Part shown: positions 32,275 through 40,350 of the stretch, piece by piece
Layout: each line of letters opens with the position of its first letter
How positions within the stretch are numbered: position 1 is the first letter of the stretch
NCBI RefSeq assembly: GCF_001911425.1
Contig: NZ_MPPL01000001.1
Location: 1,499,362-1,539,711 of the forward strand
Direction of reading: 5' to 3'
DNA from: Mucilaginibacter polytrichastri
GTDB taxonomy: Bacteria; Bacteroidota; Bacteroidia; Sphingobacteriales; Sphingobacteriaceae
DNA length: 40,350 nt
Made by a program: the position numbers and the translations under genes
The notes under the pieces: model-generated
What the model was told of the DNA's origin: nothing
Database searches by the model: none
Seen by the model: the letters and a program-made list of their open reading frames with translations, nothing else

Positions 32275-34600
32275 AGATCAGCAACTAATACCAGAAGTGC
32301 CGCGGCCAAATGCCGAAAACCCGGAAGAGCTATCTGATAAACTAAAGGTAACTGAGCCTAAAAAATGGGCAGCCGGTGTACCTGCAGTTTTGGCTGCCTT
32401 TGCAGATATACTGGAAGAAACCGGCCCAACCCGTGGCATGGGAGCCTTGCTCAAAATGAATCAGAAGCATGGCTTCGACTGTTCCAGCTGTGCCTGGCCC
32501 GACCCTGATGACGACCGCTCGCCGGTTGCGGAATATTGTGAGAATGGCGCTAAAGCACTGGCCGAAGAAGCGACCACTAAAAAACTAACAGGTGAGTTTT
32601 TTGCCGAAAATTCATTGGCTGACCTGGCTAAGCTAAGCGACATGGAAATCGGTAAAAAAGGGCGGATTGCACAACCTGTTTACCTGCCCAAAGGAGGTAC
32701 GCATTATCAGCCCGTAACCTGGGATTGGGCGTTTACCAAAATTGCCGAGCACCTAAACGGATTAGATTCGCCCAATGAGGCAGCCTTTTATACCTCGGGC
32801 CGTACCAGTAATGAGGCTTCGTTTATTTACCAATTGTTTACCAAGGAGTTTGGCACTAATAACATGCCCGATTGCTCCAATATGTGTCACGAGTCTACCA
32901 GTGTTGGTTTGGCCGAATCTATTGGTATAGGTAAGGGGACGGTTACACTGAACGATATCCACGATGCCGAAGTGCTGATGATCATCGGCCAAAACCCAGG
33001 TACCAATCACCCGCGGATGCTTACGGCGCTGCGAAAGGCCAAGGAGAACGGCGCTAAGATCATTGCCGTAAACCCATTGAAAGAGGCAGGGTTAATTGCA
33101 TTTAAAGATCCGCAAACAGTTAAGGGCATAGTAGGCAGTGGTGTAGACATTGCCGACCTGTATTTGCAGGTGAAAATTAACGGTGACATGGCCTTGTTAA
33201 AAGCCATTGAACTGTTATTATACCAAGCTGAGATTGAAACACCAGACCAGGTTTTCGATCATAAATTCATCCAGGAAAATACGGTTAATTATGAGCAGTT
33301 TATCGAACATATAAAGCAATACAAGGTTGCAGAGTTGGCCGAAGCCTGCGGGATCCCTGTAGGCCAGATTGAGGCTGCTGCCGAAATGCTGAAGCATAAA
33401 AGCAAGATCATAGTATGCTGGGCCATGGGTGTTACACAGCAAAAGAACGGTGTAGACGTGGTTAAAGAAATTACTAACCTAGTATTGCTTAAAGGTAGCA
33501 TCGGCAAGCCAGGGGCTGGATTGTGTCCCGTACGCGGCCATAGTAATGTGCAAGGCAACCGCACCATGATGATCTATGATAAACCGTATGAAAAACAACT
33601 GGTTAAAATCAAAGAAGTTTACGGTTTCGACCCGCCAACGGCACATGGATTTGACGCTGTGGATTCTATTAAGGCCATGCACGATGGCCGTCTAAAAGTA
33701 TTCTTTGCCATGGGCGGTAATTTTTTATCGGCCACGCCTGATACCACTTTTACAGCAGAGGCCATGCGTAAAACGAGGCTAACGGTTAATGTATCAACCA
33801 AACTTAACCGCGGGCATTTAATTACGGGCGAAGAATCAATCATATTACCAACCTTTGCACGGAGTGATAAGGATGAGATTAATGGCGTACCGCAATTGGT
33901 AAGCTGCGAAAATTCAATGGGGGTGGTGCAGCAGTCTAAGGGCATGCTTAAACCCGTTTCTGATGATTTAATGAGCGAATCTTACATTGTTTGTTATCTG
34001 GCCAAAGCAGTATTAGGTAGCAGGTCTGTAGTAAACTGGGACCGGTACATGGAAAGTTACGATAACATTCGCGATGATATTGAAAAGGTGATCCCCGGTT
34101 TTGAGGAATACAACAAACAGATTCGCAGGCCGGGTGGTTTTTATTTACCCAATGCACCCCGCGCCGGTAAATTTGAGACGGATGATTGGGGTGGCAAAGC
34201 AGCCTTTAATGTGGCGGGTTTACCGATGCACAAACCAGAAGCTGACGAATATTACCTGACCACCATACGCAGCCACGACCAGTTTAATACGACTATTTAT
34301 GGCCTGGAAGATCGTTACCGGGGCATTCACAACGAGCGCCGGGTAATATTTATGAATGCGAAGGATATTTCAAAAGCAGGTTTTAAAGCAGGAGATCAGG
34401 TGGATATTTCCAGCCATTATGATGGGCAGGAGCGGATTGCGCGGCTATTCATTATCGTAGCTTATGATATTCCGGAGCGTAACACAGCCGTTTATTATCC
34501 CGAAGGAAATGTATTGATACCACTAAGTAGTGTAGCTGATAAGAGTAATACGCCTACAAGTAAGTTGGTTTTTGTGAAGATCAGGAAGCATGACTCCTAA
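32267..34600 (+). CDS. YdeP/FdhF-family molybdopterin oxidoreductase
   Basis: This 777-aa protein of the bis-MGD family has a shortened CxxC at the N-terminus (Cys72 and Cys75 in DCSSCAWPDPDD), as in YdeP-type proteins, instead of a complete four-cysteine [4Fe-4S] set. The motif TNNMPDCSNMCHES places Cys207 where formate dehydrogenase H carries its Mo-bound selenocysteine. The family's MGD-binding segments (IIGQNPGTNHPRML, GHSNVQGNR) and a C-terminal domain are present. It probably oxidises or reduces a small substrate, perhaps formate, with unknown electron partners. It is last in the fdhD operon. Confidence 0.93.
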   Translation: MRKDQQLIPEVPRPNAENPEELSDKLKVTEPKKWAAGVPAVLAAFADILEETGPTRGMGALLKMNQKHGFDCSSCAWPDPDDDRSPVAEYCENGAKALAEEATTKKLTGEFFAENSLADLAKLSDMEIGKKGRIAQPVYLPKGGTHYQPVTWDWAFTKIAEHLNGLDSPNEAAFYTSGRTSNEASFIYQLFTKEFGTNNMPDCSNMCHESTSVGLAESIGIGKGTVTLNDIHDAEVLMIIGQNPGTNHPRMLTALRKAKENGAKIIAVNPLKEAGLIAFKDPQTVKGIVGSGVDIADLYLQVKINGDMALLKAIELLLYQAEIETPDQVFDHKFIQENTVNYEQFIEHIKQYKVAELAEACGIPVGQIEAAAEMLKHKSKIIVCWAMGVTQQKNGVDVVKEITNLVLLKGSIGKPGAGLCPVRGHSNVQGNRTMMIYDKPYEKQLVKIKEVYGFDPPTAHGFDAVDSIKAMHDGRLKVFFAMGGNFLSATPDTTFTAEAMRKTRLTVNVSTKLNRGHLITGEESIILPTFARSDKDEINGVPQLVSCENSMGVVQQSKGMLKPVSDDLMSESYIVCYLAKAVLGSRSVVNWDRYMESYDNIRDDIEKVIPGFEEYNKQIRRPGGFYLPNAPRAGKFETDDWGGKAAFNVAGLPMHKPEADEYYLTTIRSHDQFNTTIYGLEDRYRGIHNERRVIFMNAKDISKAGFKAGDQVDISSHYDGQERIARLFIIVAYDIPERNTAVYYPEGNVLIPLSSVADKSNTPTSKLVFVKIRKHDS

Positions 34601-34614
34601 TTCAGATTATCCAA

Positions 34615-34712
34615 CCGTCGTGCTGAACTTGTTTCAGCATCGCATATGTTTAGTGTAAATTGGACGATTCTCACTCGTTCTGTGGGATCCCGAAACAAGT
34701 TCGGGATGACGG
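34615..34712. repeat. Paired inverted copies of the dispersed repeat
   Basis: The unit at 34615-34641 (core GTGCTGAACTTGTTTCAGCAT) and the one at 34686-34712 (core CCCGAAACAAGTTCGGGATG) are near-inverted copies of each other with a 44-bp spacer. They stand between the converging YdeP-like and DUF4251 genes and could fold into a large hairpin, acting as a terminator or REP-like element. Confidence 0.65.
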
Positions 34713-34723
34713 AAGATGTGAAT

Positions 34724-35233
34724 TTACTTACTCTTCGTTTCCTTATCCATCAAAATGCCATCAAACGAAATCGCGCTTTTATTGGTAATGGTAAACTGCA
34801 CATTGGCGTAACCATCGGCCGAAATGTACATGTTGATGGTATCTATATATTTCACGTCAGCAGGTTTAATCTTAATATCCCAGCCGCCTTTTTTCTTCGC
34901 GATTGCTGTATAGGTGAATTTGGTTGAAGTGAATTTAATGCCACCATCATTAGAATTGTAAGGCACATCAAAATAAGCCCGGCCAAAATAAGGGAGATAA
35001 GCAATTAACGAATCTTTCCGAACCTTAAAATCATAGTCCGAACTAAGAAAGCGATGGCCGCCACCCTGTGGGTTTGCATACTGTGCTGTAAATGTATAAT
35101 GCTGCGATTCGACCAATGCCTTCACCGCATCTTGTTTGGCTTTCTTTTTATCTTCTTTAGTTGGCTGGGCGCTAACTGCGTTAAATGCGGTAATGGTAAT
35201 TAACAAGATGATAATATGTTTCAGGTATTTCAT
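34724..35233 (-). CDS. DUF4251 domain-containing secreted protein
   Basis: This 169-aa protein is taken from the ATG at 35233; a longer frame to 35284 would disturb the signal peptide. The signal peptide MKYLKHIIILLITITAFNAV is followed by likely cleavage at SAQ. The mature part has a Lys-rich start (KEDKKKAKQDAVKALVES), then a beta-rich domain with HYTFTAQYANPQGGG, the FLSSDYDFKVRKDSLIAYLP segment and YFGRAYFDVPYNSNDGGI, as expected for DUF4251. The function of this family is unknown. It is a lone gene between repeats. Confidence 0.85.
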   Translation of the reverse strand: MKYLKHIIILLITITAFNAVSAQPTKEDKKKAKQDAVKALVESQHYTFTAQYANPQGGGHRFLSSDYDFKVRKDSLIAYLPYFGRAYFDVPYNSNDGGIKFTSTKFTYTAIAKKKGGWDIKIKPADVKYIDTINMYISADGYANVQFTITNKSAISFDGILMDKETKSK

Positions 35234-35340
35234 GGCTATTGATGTATTAATATTGATCGTCATTGCTGTGGAGGTACGAAGCAATAACGTGATTAGTTCA
35301 ATTGGTTATTATATATAAATATACCAATAGTTTCCCGCAT

Positions 35341-35367
35341 AAAAAAAGCTGCCCGAGAGCAGCTTTT
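35341..35367 (-). terminator. Terminator downstream of htpG
   Basis: On the leftward strand AAAAGCAGC, a 6-nt loop and GCAGCTTTT-type complement form a hairpin (35344-35367) followed by seven T. It is about 115 nt beyond the htpG stop, with a repeat element in between. Confidence 0.75.
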
Positions 35368-35378
35368 AATAATATAAA

Positions 35379-35470
35379 TTTTGTCATCCTGAACGCAGTG
35401 AAGGATCTTCTTCGCTTTGCATTACCGATAGCAGGGCGAAGAAGATTCCTCCTACGTCGGAATGACAAAG
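35379..35470. repeat. Dispersed inverted repeat (GTCATCCTGAACGCAGTG type)
   Basis: The left half has TTGTCATCCTGAACGCAGTG then AAGGATCTTCTTCGC. The right half has GCGAAGAAGATTCCTCC then GTCGGAATGACAA. The two halves are near-complementary and form a long imperfect hairpin between the htpG stop and its terminator. It is of the same general family as copies at 25446 and 34615. Confidence 0.7.
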
Positions 35471-35480
35471 GGGAAGTCGC

Positions 35481-37370
35481 TTAAATTAAATTAACACTAC
35501 GGTTAACAAACTCAGTTAAGTCTGCACCGGTTAATAAACCTTGAGATAGCAAAGCTAAATCAAATGCTTGTTTAGCTAATTGTGCCTGGGTATCTGCATT
35601 CTCTTCGCCCAAAATGCGGGTAATTAATTTGTGGTTGGCGTTAACAACAACTTTGTAATTATCCGGCATCTGGCCATAAAAGCTCATGCCGCCACCGCCG
35701 CCCATAGCAGCCATTTCTTTCATGCGGCGCATAAACTCGTCCATAGTTACAGTTACCGGTAACTCTTCTGGGCTTAAGCTTTCCAGCTCAACCTTAAAGG
35801 CTGGCTTGTTAATAGCCGAATCGAAAATGGTTTTTACAGAAGCGCTTTGCTCATCGTTTAAAATATGCGCAGGTGCATCATCTTTCTTTATCAGTTTATC
35901 TGCAACATCAGCGTCAACACGTTTCATTGATGTTTTTTCGAGTTTTTGCTCCAAATGACTTACAAAGTGGTTGTCGATAGGAGAGTTCATCAACAATACA
36001 TCATAACCTTTACGGTTGGCAGATTGAATAAAGGCATCCTGCTTGTCTGGGTCGTTGGTATAAATGTATACCAATTGGCCATCATTGCCGGTTTGCGCTG
36101 GCTCTACCTTTTCTTTGTACTCGTTTAAGGTAAAAGTTTCTTTAGCTGTATTGGTTAACAATACAAAGTCTTTCGCTTTTTCGTAGAATTTATCATCACT
36201 CAGGAAACCGTATTTTACAAACAGGCCAATATCGCTCCATTTATCCTCGTAAGCTTTACGGTCGGCTTTAAATAAGTCAGCCAGTTTGTCAGCCACTTTT
36301 TTGGTGATGTAACTGTTGATTTTTTTAACGTTACTATCAGCCTGTAGGAAACTACGTGATACGTTCAAAGGGATGTCTGGCGAATCTATAACACCATGTA
36401 GCAGCATCAAAAATTCAGGAACGATGTCTTTAACCTCGTCGGTAATAAATACCTGGCGAGAGTATAATTTAATTTTATTACGCTGAAATTCGTAATCGTT
36501 TTTCAGTTTAGGGAAATATAATACACCGGTAAGGTTGAACGGATAATCAACATTTAGGTGGATCCAGAATAAAGGATCTTCAGAATAAGGATAAAGCTCT
36601 TTATAGAAATTCAGGTAATCTTCGTCCTTCAGTTCGTTAGGCGATTTAGTCCATATCGGGTTGGTATCATTGATGATGTTATCAACCTCAACAGATTTGT
36701 ATTTTGGTTTACCTTCTTCATCTTCACCGTCTGGTTCCTGCTCGTCAGTAACACCAAATTTAATAGGTACCGGTAAAAATTTAGCATATTTATCTAAAAT
36801 TTCCTGCAAACGCGGGCGGCTTAAAAACTCTTCCGATTCGTCGTTTATATGCAGAATAATGTCGGTACCGCGGGTTGTACGGGTGCCTTCGTTAATTTCA
36901 AATGAAGTGCTGCCATCGCAAGTCCAATGGGCGGGTTCCGAGCCATCCTGATATGATAGGGTGTTTATTTCAACGATATTAGCCACCATAAAGGCAGAGT
37001 AGAAACCTAAGCCAAAACGGCCGATAATTTCATTAGCATCTTTCGCTTCCTTAAATTTCTCCACGAACTCGGTAGCACCCGAAAATGCGATCTGGTTAAT
37101 GTATTTCTTGATCTCATCGGCAGTCATACCCAGGCCATTGTCAGAAATGGTGATGGTTTTATTGTCTATATCTAAAGCAACTTCTACCTGTAGGTTGCCC
37201 AGTTCGCCGTTGTACTGGCCCAGTGAAGCCAAACGTTTAATTTTTTGGGTAGCATCTACTGCGTTTGATACCAGCTCACGTAAAAATATTTCATTATCAG
37301 AGTATAAAAACTTCTTGATAATCGGGAAAATGTTTTCGGTGTGGATTGATATTGTTCCTTTTTCTTGCAT
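35481..37370 (-). CDS. htpG: Chaperone HtpG (Hsp90)
   Basis: This 629-aa full-length Hsp90 begins MQEKGTISIHTENIFPIIKK. It has the GHKL ATP-binding elements FLRELVSNAVDATQKIK, DNGLGMTADEI and GRFGLGFYSAFMVA in the N-terminal domain. The middle domain shows LYSRQVFITDEVKDIVPEFL and LNVSRSFLQ, and a C-terminal dimerisation region follows. It is a cytosolic ATP-dependent chaperone. A direct repeat TGACAATTTGACA lies 70-80 bp upstream of its start (37421-37450 region), but no standard promoter is evident. It is monocistronic, with its own terminator at about 35341-35367. Confidence 0.97.
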   Translation of the reverse strand: MQEKGTISIHTENIFPIIKKFLYSDNEIFLRELVSNAVDATQKIKRLASLGQYNGELGNLQVEVALDIDNKTITISDNGLGMTADEIKKYINQIAFSGATEFVEKFKEAKDANEIIGRFGLGFYSAFMVANIVEINTLSYQDGSEPAHWTCDGSTSFEINEGTRTTRGTDIILHINDESEEFLSRPRLQEILDKYAKFLPVPIKFGVTDEQEPDGEDEEGKPKYKSVEVDNIINDTNPIWTKSPNELKDEDYLNFYKELYPYSEDPLFWIHLNVDYPFNLTGVLYFPKLKNDYEFQRNKIKLYSRQVFITDEVKDIVPEFLMLLHGVIDSPDIPLNVSRSFLQADSNVKKINSYITKKVADKLADLFKADRKAYEDKWSDIGLFVKYGFLSDDKFYEKAKDFVLLTNTAKETFTLNEYKEKVEPAQTGNDGQLVYIYTNDPDKQDAFIQSANRKGYDVLLMNSPIDNHFVSHLEQKLEKTSMKRVDADVADKLIKKDDAPAHILNDEQSASVKTIFDSAINKPAFKVELESLSPEELPVTVTMDEFMRRMKEMAAMGGGGGMSFYGQMPDNYKVVVNANHKLITRILGEENADTQAQLAKQAFDLALLSQGLLTGADLTEFVNRSVNLI

Positions 37371-37420
37371 ATGTTTTTATTGTAAGTATTGTGGTCAGCA
37401 ATCAATCATCAACTCATAGT

Positions 37421-37450
37421 CCAAAGTTGTGTTTGTTGTCAAATTGTCAG
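37421..37450 (-). promoter_or_regulatory. Candidate htpG control region
   Basis: The leftward strand reads CTGACAATTTGACA followed by ACAAACACAACTTTGG. The TGACA pentamer occurs twice in direct orientation 8 bp apart. CAACTTTG differs by one base from a Bacteroidota -7 box. A heat-shock control site is possible but unproven. Confidence 0.3.
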
Positions 37451-37510
37451 AAATAATGGAACAGGCATTAAGGCTTCAATGCATTTGTGATGAAAGCTTG
37501 TCAGAAATTA

Positions 37511-38857
37511 TTAACTAAAAGAGAGGATAAATACCGAGCCTTTACCTTCTACAGATTGTACCTGGATATTACCTTTATGCAACAGCATAATTTGTTTACA
37601 CAAGCTAAGGCCAATACCGCTACCTGTTTTACGGGTGCTAAAAAAGGGAATAAAGATTTTTTCGATAATCTCGGGCGGCATACCGATGCCGTTATCCGCA
37701 ATTTTTATTACGGTTTTATTATTGGGCTGCAGCTCTGCCGAGAGGGTGATCTGTGGTTCGTCCTGGTCTTTAACGGCCTCTATGGCATTGATAAGCAGGT
37801 TAATTAATACCTGCTCAATGAGGTTCAAATCTATTTCGATGGCAAGGGAAAGATCGCGGATAATGATATCCAGCTCAATGTATTTTTTCTCGAGTGTGGG
37901 TTGCATTAAGGTATTAAGGTTCTCAAATAAGTCGCAAACCAATACTTTTTCGAGATCCAGCTTGGTGATTTTGTTGAGGTTACGATAACTCTCAGTAAAC
38001 TTCAGTAAACCTTCGCTGCGGCGTTTAATAGTGTCGATCCCCAGTTCCAGATCTTCCAGGTCATCAAAAAAAGGGAGCCCTGTTTTGTCGATGTTTTGCA
38101 GTCGGTTTTTTAGCGTATCGGCCAGGGACGATATTGGCGCAACCGAGTTCATAATTTCGTGCGTCATTACGTTCAAGAGTTTCGACCATGCCTTCGATTC
38201 TGTTTCGTCCAAAGCCTCGCTCACATTCTGGAAAGCCAGCAGCTTGTATAGCTTGTCGTCGCTGCGGAGTATACTGGATGATACCAGTACCTTAAAAATC
38301 TGCCTGTCGCGGGTAAAGGAGACCACCTTGCTATCGCCCGATTTAAGTTCTATTACTTCATTATAAAGTTTCTCCTCGCGTTTTTGTAGCGAGCTGATGG
38401 TTTTTAGGTAGGGGATACCGAGCAGCTTTTTAAATGATTCGTTAATCCAGGCTACCTCGCCGGTTTCTTCTTCGTACGATAAAATACCAGTATCAACCAG
38501 CTCGAGGATTTTTTGCAGGTAATAATATTGGGTTTCGCGCTCGCGGCTGATGAGTTTGAAGGTGGAGTTGATCTCATTAAAACCTTTGCGCAAAGGTTTT
38601 AATTCGTTAGGTGCCCGGCGCTCATCAAAGTGGCGCGAAAAATCGCGGTAGTGGATAGATTCTACAAACTGCTCTACCTCGTCCTGCGCTTTTTGGTGAA
38701 AGCGGATCAGTTCTATCACCTCGTAAATTACGATAGGTATCAGTACAACGGTATACAGATAGTAAGCATTTACTACCAGCCATGACATGGCGGCCAGTGT
38801 AAAAAACATAATTATTATCCGCAGCACCAGCCGCCACTCGTAACGGTTAAATATCAT
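37511..38857 (-). CDS. NtrY-like sensor histidine kinase
   Basis: This 448-aa membrane kinase has two hydrophobic helices near the N-terminus (about 12-28 and 30-48), a linker, and a PAS-like region around 110-200. The HisKA phosphorylation motif is LNVMTHEIMNSVAPI. The GHKL domain has NLLINAIEAVKD, DNGIGMPPEI and GSGIGLSLCKQIM. The order is that of NtrY-type kinases. Its start overlaps the stop of the sigma-54 response regulator gene by 11 bp, so it is translated after it and is the cognate partner. The signal is unknown. Confidence 0.9.
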   Translation of the reverse strand: MIFNRYEWRLVLRIIIMFFTLAAMSWLVVNAYYLYTVVLIPIVIYEVIELIRFHQKAQDEVEQFVESIHYRDFSRHFDERRAPNELKPLRKGFNEINSTFKLISRERETQYYYLQKILELVDTGILSYEEETGEVAWINESFKKLLGIPYLKTISSLQKREEKLYNEVIELKSGDSKVVSFTRDRQIFKVLVSSSILRSDDKLYKLLAFQNVSEALDETESKAWSKLLNVMTHEIMNSVAPISSLADTLKNRLQNIDKTGLPFFDDLEDLELGIDTIKRRSEGLLKFTESYRNLNKITKLDLEKVLVCDLFENLNTLMQPTLEKKYIELDIIIRDLSLAIEIDLNLIEQVLINLLINAIEAVKDQDEPQITLSAELQPNNKTVIKIADNGIGMPPEIIEKIFIPFFSTRKTGSGIGLSLCKQIMLLHKGNIQVQSVEGKGSVFILSFS

Positions 38858-40205
38858 ACTTACTTAATCTGCGGTACAGGGCGGTACGGGTAAGGCCCAG
38901 CTCTTTGGCAGCGCGGGTAATGTTGCCGTTGTGTTTCTCTATCACACGTAAAATGGCGTTTTTTTCCATTTCGCTCAGTTGTATGTTTTCGTTATCGCTC
39001 ACCTTTTCGTCCACGGCCGATTCAAGCGATGAGAAGATCAGATCATCGGCCTTCAGGATATGGTCATCGGCCATAATTACAGCCCGTTCTATAGTGTATT
39101 GCAATTCGCGCACATTGCCGGGGTAATGGTAGCTTTTAAGTTTAGTTACTGCCGATGCATCAAAATCCATTGCCGGTTTTAAATATTTCGTGGCGTATTG
39201 GGTGGCAAAGTGTTTGGCTATTAAAACAATATCGTTATTGCGCTTACGCAAAGGGGGCATAGTAATTTCTACCGTGTTTATCCGGTAAATTAAATCTTTA
39301 CGGAAACGGTTTTCATTAGCCAGTTCGCTTAATGGTACATTGGTAGCGCATATCAGCCTGATGTCGATATCCATTGGTTTGTTGGTACCTAAGCGGGTAA
39401 CCTGCCTGTTTTGCAGTACGGTAAGCAGCTTGGCTTGCTGTTGCAGGGTAATGTTGCCAATTTCATCTAAAAAAAGTGTGCCGCCGTGTGCATCCTCGAA
39501 GCGACCGGGCCGGTCTTCGCGGGCATCTGTAAAAGCCCCTTTTTTATGGCCGAAGAGTTCGCTTTCAAACAAGGTATCAGTCAATGCGCCCACATCTACT
39601 TTTACAAATGGTTTATCTGCACGCAGAGAACGTTCGTGTATGGCTTTGGCCATCAAATCCTTACCGGTTCCGTTTTCGCCTAAAATCAGGATGTTGGCAT
39701 CGGTAGGGGCAATCTTGTTTACCTTATGGAAAATGTCATCCATCGCCTCAGAATCGCCCAGTATTAGTGTAGAGCCGGCTTTGCCTTTGCCCGGTGCTTT
39801 GGTTGATTTGCCCCCATCTTTTTTATCCAGGAGGTCGGTGATGGTTTCTATCAGTTTTTCGTTATGCCATGGTTTTACCACAAAATCATTAGCGCCTTCT
39901 TTAAGTGAGCGTACGGCAAGGTCAATATCCCCATAAGCGGTAATCATAATTACGCAAAGGTTGGGTTTCCACTCTTTTACCTTGCGCAGCCAGTATATGC
40001 CCTCGTTACCGGTATTAATGGCGCTGTTAAAATTCATATCCAACAAAAGGATATCAACCTGATTTTTTTGCAGCAACCAGTTTAAATTTTCGGGGTTTTT
40101 ATCAGTAATAACTTCTTGCACTTCTGTTTTAAGCAACAGCTTAACTGCCGTTAACACATCAGGGTCGTCATCTACTACAAGTACAGTGGCCTTTTTTAAT
40201 ATCAT
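38847..40205 (-). CDS. Sigma-54-dependent NtrC-family response regulator
   Basis: This 452-aa protein starts at the ATG at 40205 (MILKKATVLVVDDDPD); a longer frame to 40271 adds a non-native hydrophobic stretch. The receiver has VVDDDPD and the acceptor Asp in LLLDMNFN, then VKPW. The AAA+ domain has Walker A GENGTGKD, sigma-54 contact loop GAFTDA (usual form GAFTGA) and Walker B GGTLFLDEIGN. A Fis-type helix-turn-helix closes it (NGNITRAAKELGLTRTALYRR). It should activate sigma-54 promoters when phosphorylated by the adjacent NtrY-like kinase. Confidence 0.93.
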   Translation of the reverse strand: MILKKATVLVVDDDPDVLTAVKLLLKTEVQEVITDKNPENLNWLLQKNQVDILLLDMNFNSAINTGNEGIYWLRKVKEWKPNLCVIMITAYGDIDLAVRSLKEGANDFVVKPWHNEKLIETITDLLDKKDGGKSTKAPGKGKAGSTLILGDSEAMDDIFHKVNKIAPTDANILILGENGTGKDLMAKAIHERSLRADKPFVKVDVGALTDTLFESELFGHKKGAFTDAREDRPGRFEDAHGGTLFLDEIGNITLQQQAKLLTVLQNRQVTRLGTNKPMDIDIRLICATNVPLSELANENRFRKDLIYRINTVEITMPPLRKRNNDIVLIAKHFATQYATKYLKPAMDFDASAVTKLKSYHYPGNVRELQYTIERAVIMADDHILKADDLIFSSLESAVDEKVSDNENIQLSEMEKNAILRVIEKHNGNITRAAKELGLTRTALYRRLSKYDI

Positions 40206-40303
40206 TATATGCTTATAATAGGGTATCGGGTTTAAAAATAGTAAAAAGATTAATAGTACTAAAGGACACACTTAAAGTGCAAACGTTACAAGTAAAGGTA
40301 AAT

Positions 40304-40333
40304 AAAAAAAGGCCGCCCCTTGCGGGCGGCCTT
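40304..40333 (-). terminator. Strong terminator of a gene beyond the right edge
   Basis: Arms AAGGCCGCCC (40309-40318) and GGGCGGCCTT (40324-40333) have a 5-nt loop, and on the leftward strand a run of seven T follows. It terminates a leftward transcript coming from outside the window. Confidence 0.85.
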
Positions 40334-40350
40334 CACTTAACTATTAACTA

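Noticed and set aside
39340..39936. 198-aa open frame antisense to the NtrC-like gene
   Set aside because: It mirrors a well-supported protein on the other strand, is Ser/Cys-rich as expected of a shadow frame, and shows no domain.
40206..40271. Longer start for the NtrC-like regulator
   Set aside because: The added residues form a hydrophobic stretch before the receiver, unlike any family member; the ATG at 40205 gives the normal start.

Overview
The window reads as chromosome of a Bacteroidota bacterium, most likely Sphingobacteriaceae (Mucilaginibacter/Pedobacter-like). Supporting signs are a TTTG-N19-TAnnTTTG type promoter in front of the tRNA gene, mostly weak or absent Shine-Dalgarno sequences, a CTnDOT-like tyrosine recombinase, a DUF4251 lipoprotein-like gene, and dispersed inverted repeats built on a GTCATCCTGAA...TTCAGGATC core. 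The genus is inferred from overall similarity and not proven.

Region 1 (1-8414) looks like the end of an integrative element resting against the 3' end of a tRNA-Pro(UGG) gene. It holds an unrecognised 390-aa protein and a compact peptide-secretion operon. The operon has four double-glycine-leader peptides in an A1-B1-A2-B2 order (one is only 58 aa), a hairpin, a CPBP membrane protease, an HlyD-type adaptor and a C39-peptidase ABC exporter. A tyrosine recombinase and an array of TCGCTCAC motifs precede the tRNA. This is the best candidate here for an undescribed system: a two-peptide, class IIb-like bacteriocin or signal locus in a Gram-negative.

Region 2 (8898-28214) is an exopolysaccharide locus. 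It contains a short TolC-like protein, a Wzz/Wzc-type co-polymerase with a degenerate kinase domain, several glycosyltransferases, a previously uncalled 49-aa membrane peptide, a Wzy/O-antigen-ligase-like protein and a Wzx-like flippase. Further along are a hexapeptide acyltransferase and a sugar-phosphate transferase carrying a pseudo-receiver domain and a four-cysteine insertion. Embedded regulators are a MarR-GNAT pair with a 40-bp palindromic operator, a partner-switching module (membrane protein, REC-SpoIIE phosphatase, STAS protein, RsbW-like ATPase) and a stand-alone receiver next to the sugar transferase. Together these suggest that polymer assembly is controlled by phosphorylation-type signalling.

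Region 3 (28331-40350) is mostly housekeeping or metabolic. It contains a GH63-like glucosidase, an fdhD/small protein/YdeP-like molybdopterin oxidoreductase operon with overlapping genes, a DUF4251 protein, htpG, and an NtrY/NtrC-like two-component pair. A strong terminator for a gene beyond the right edge closes the window.
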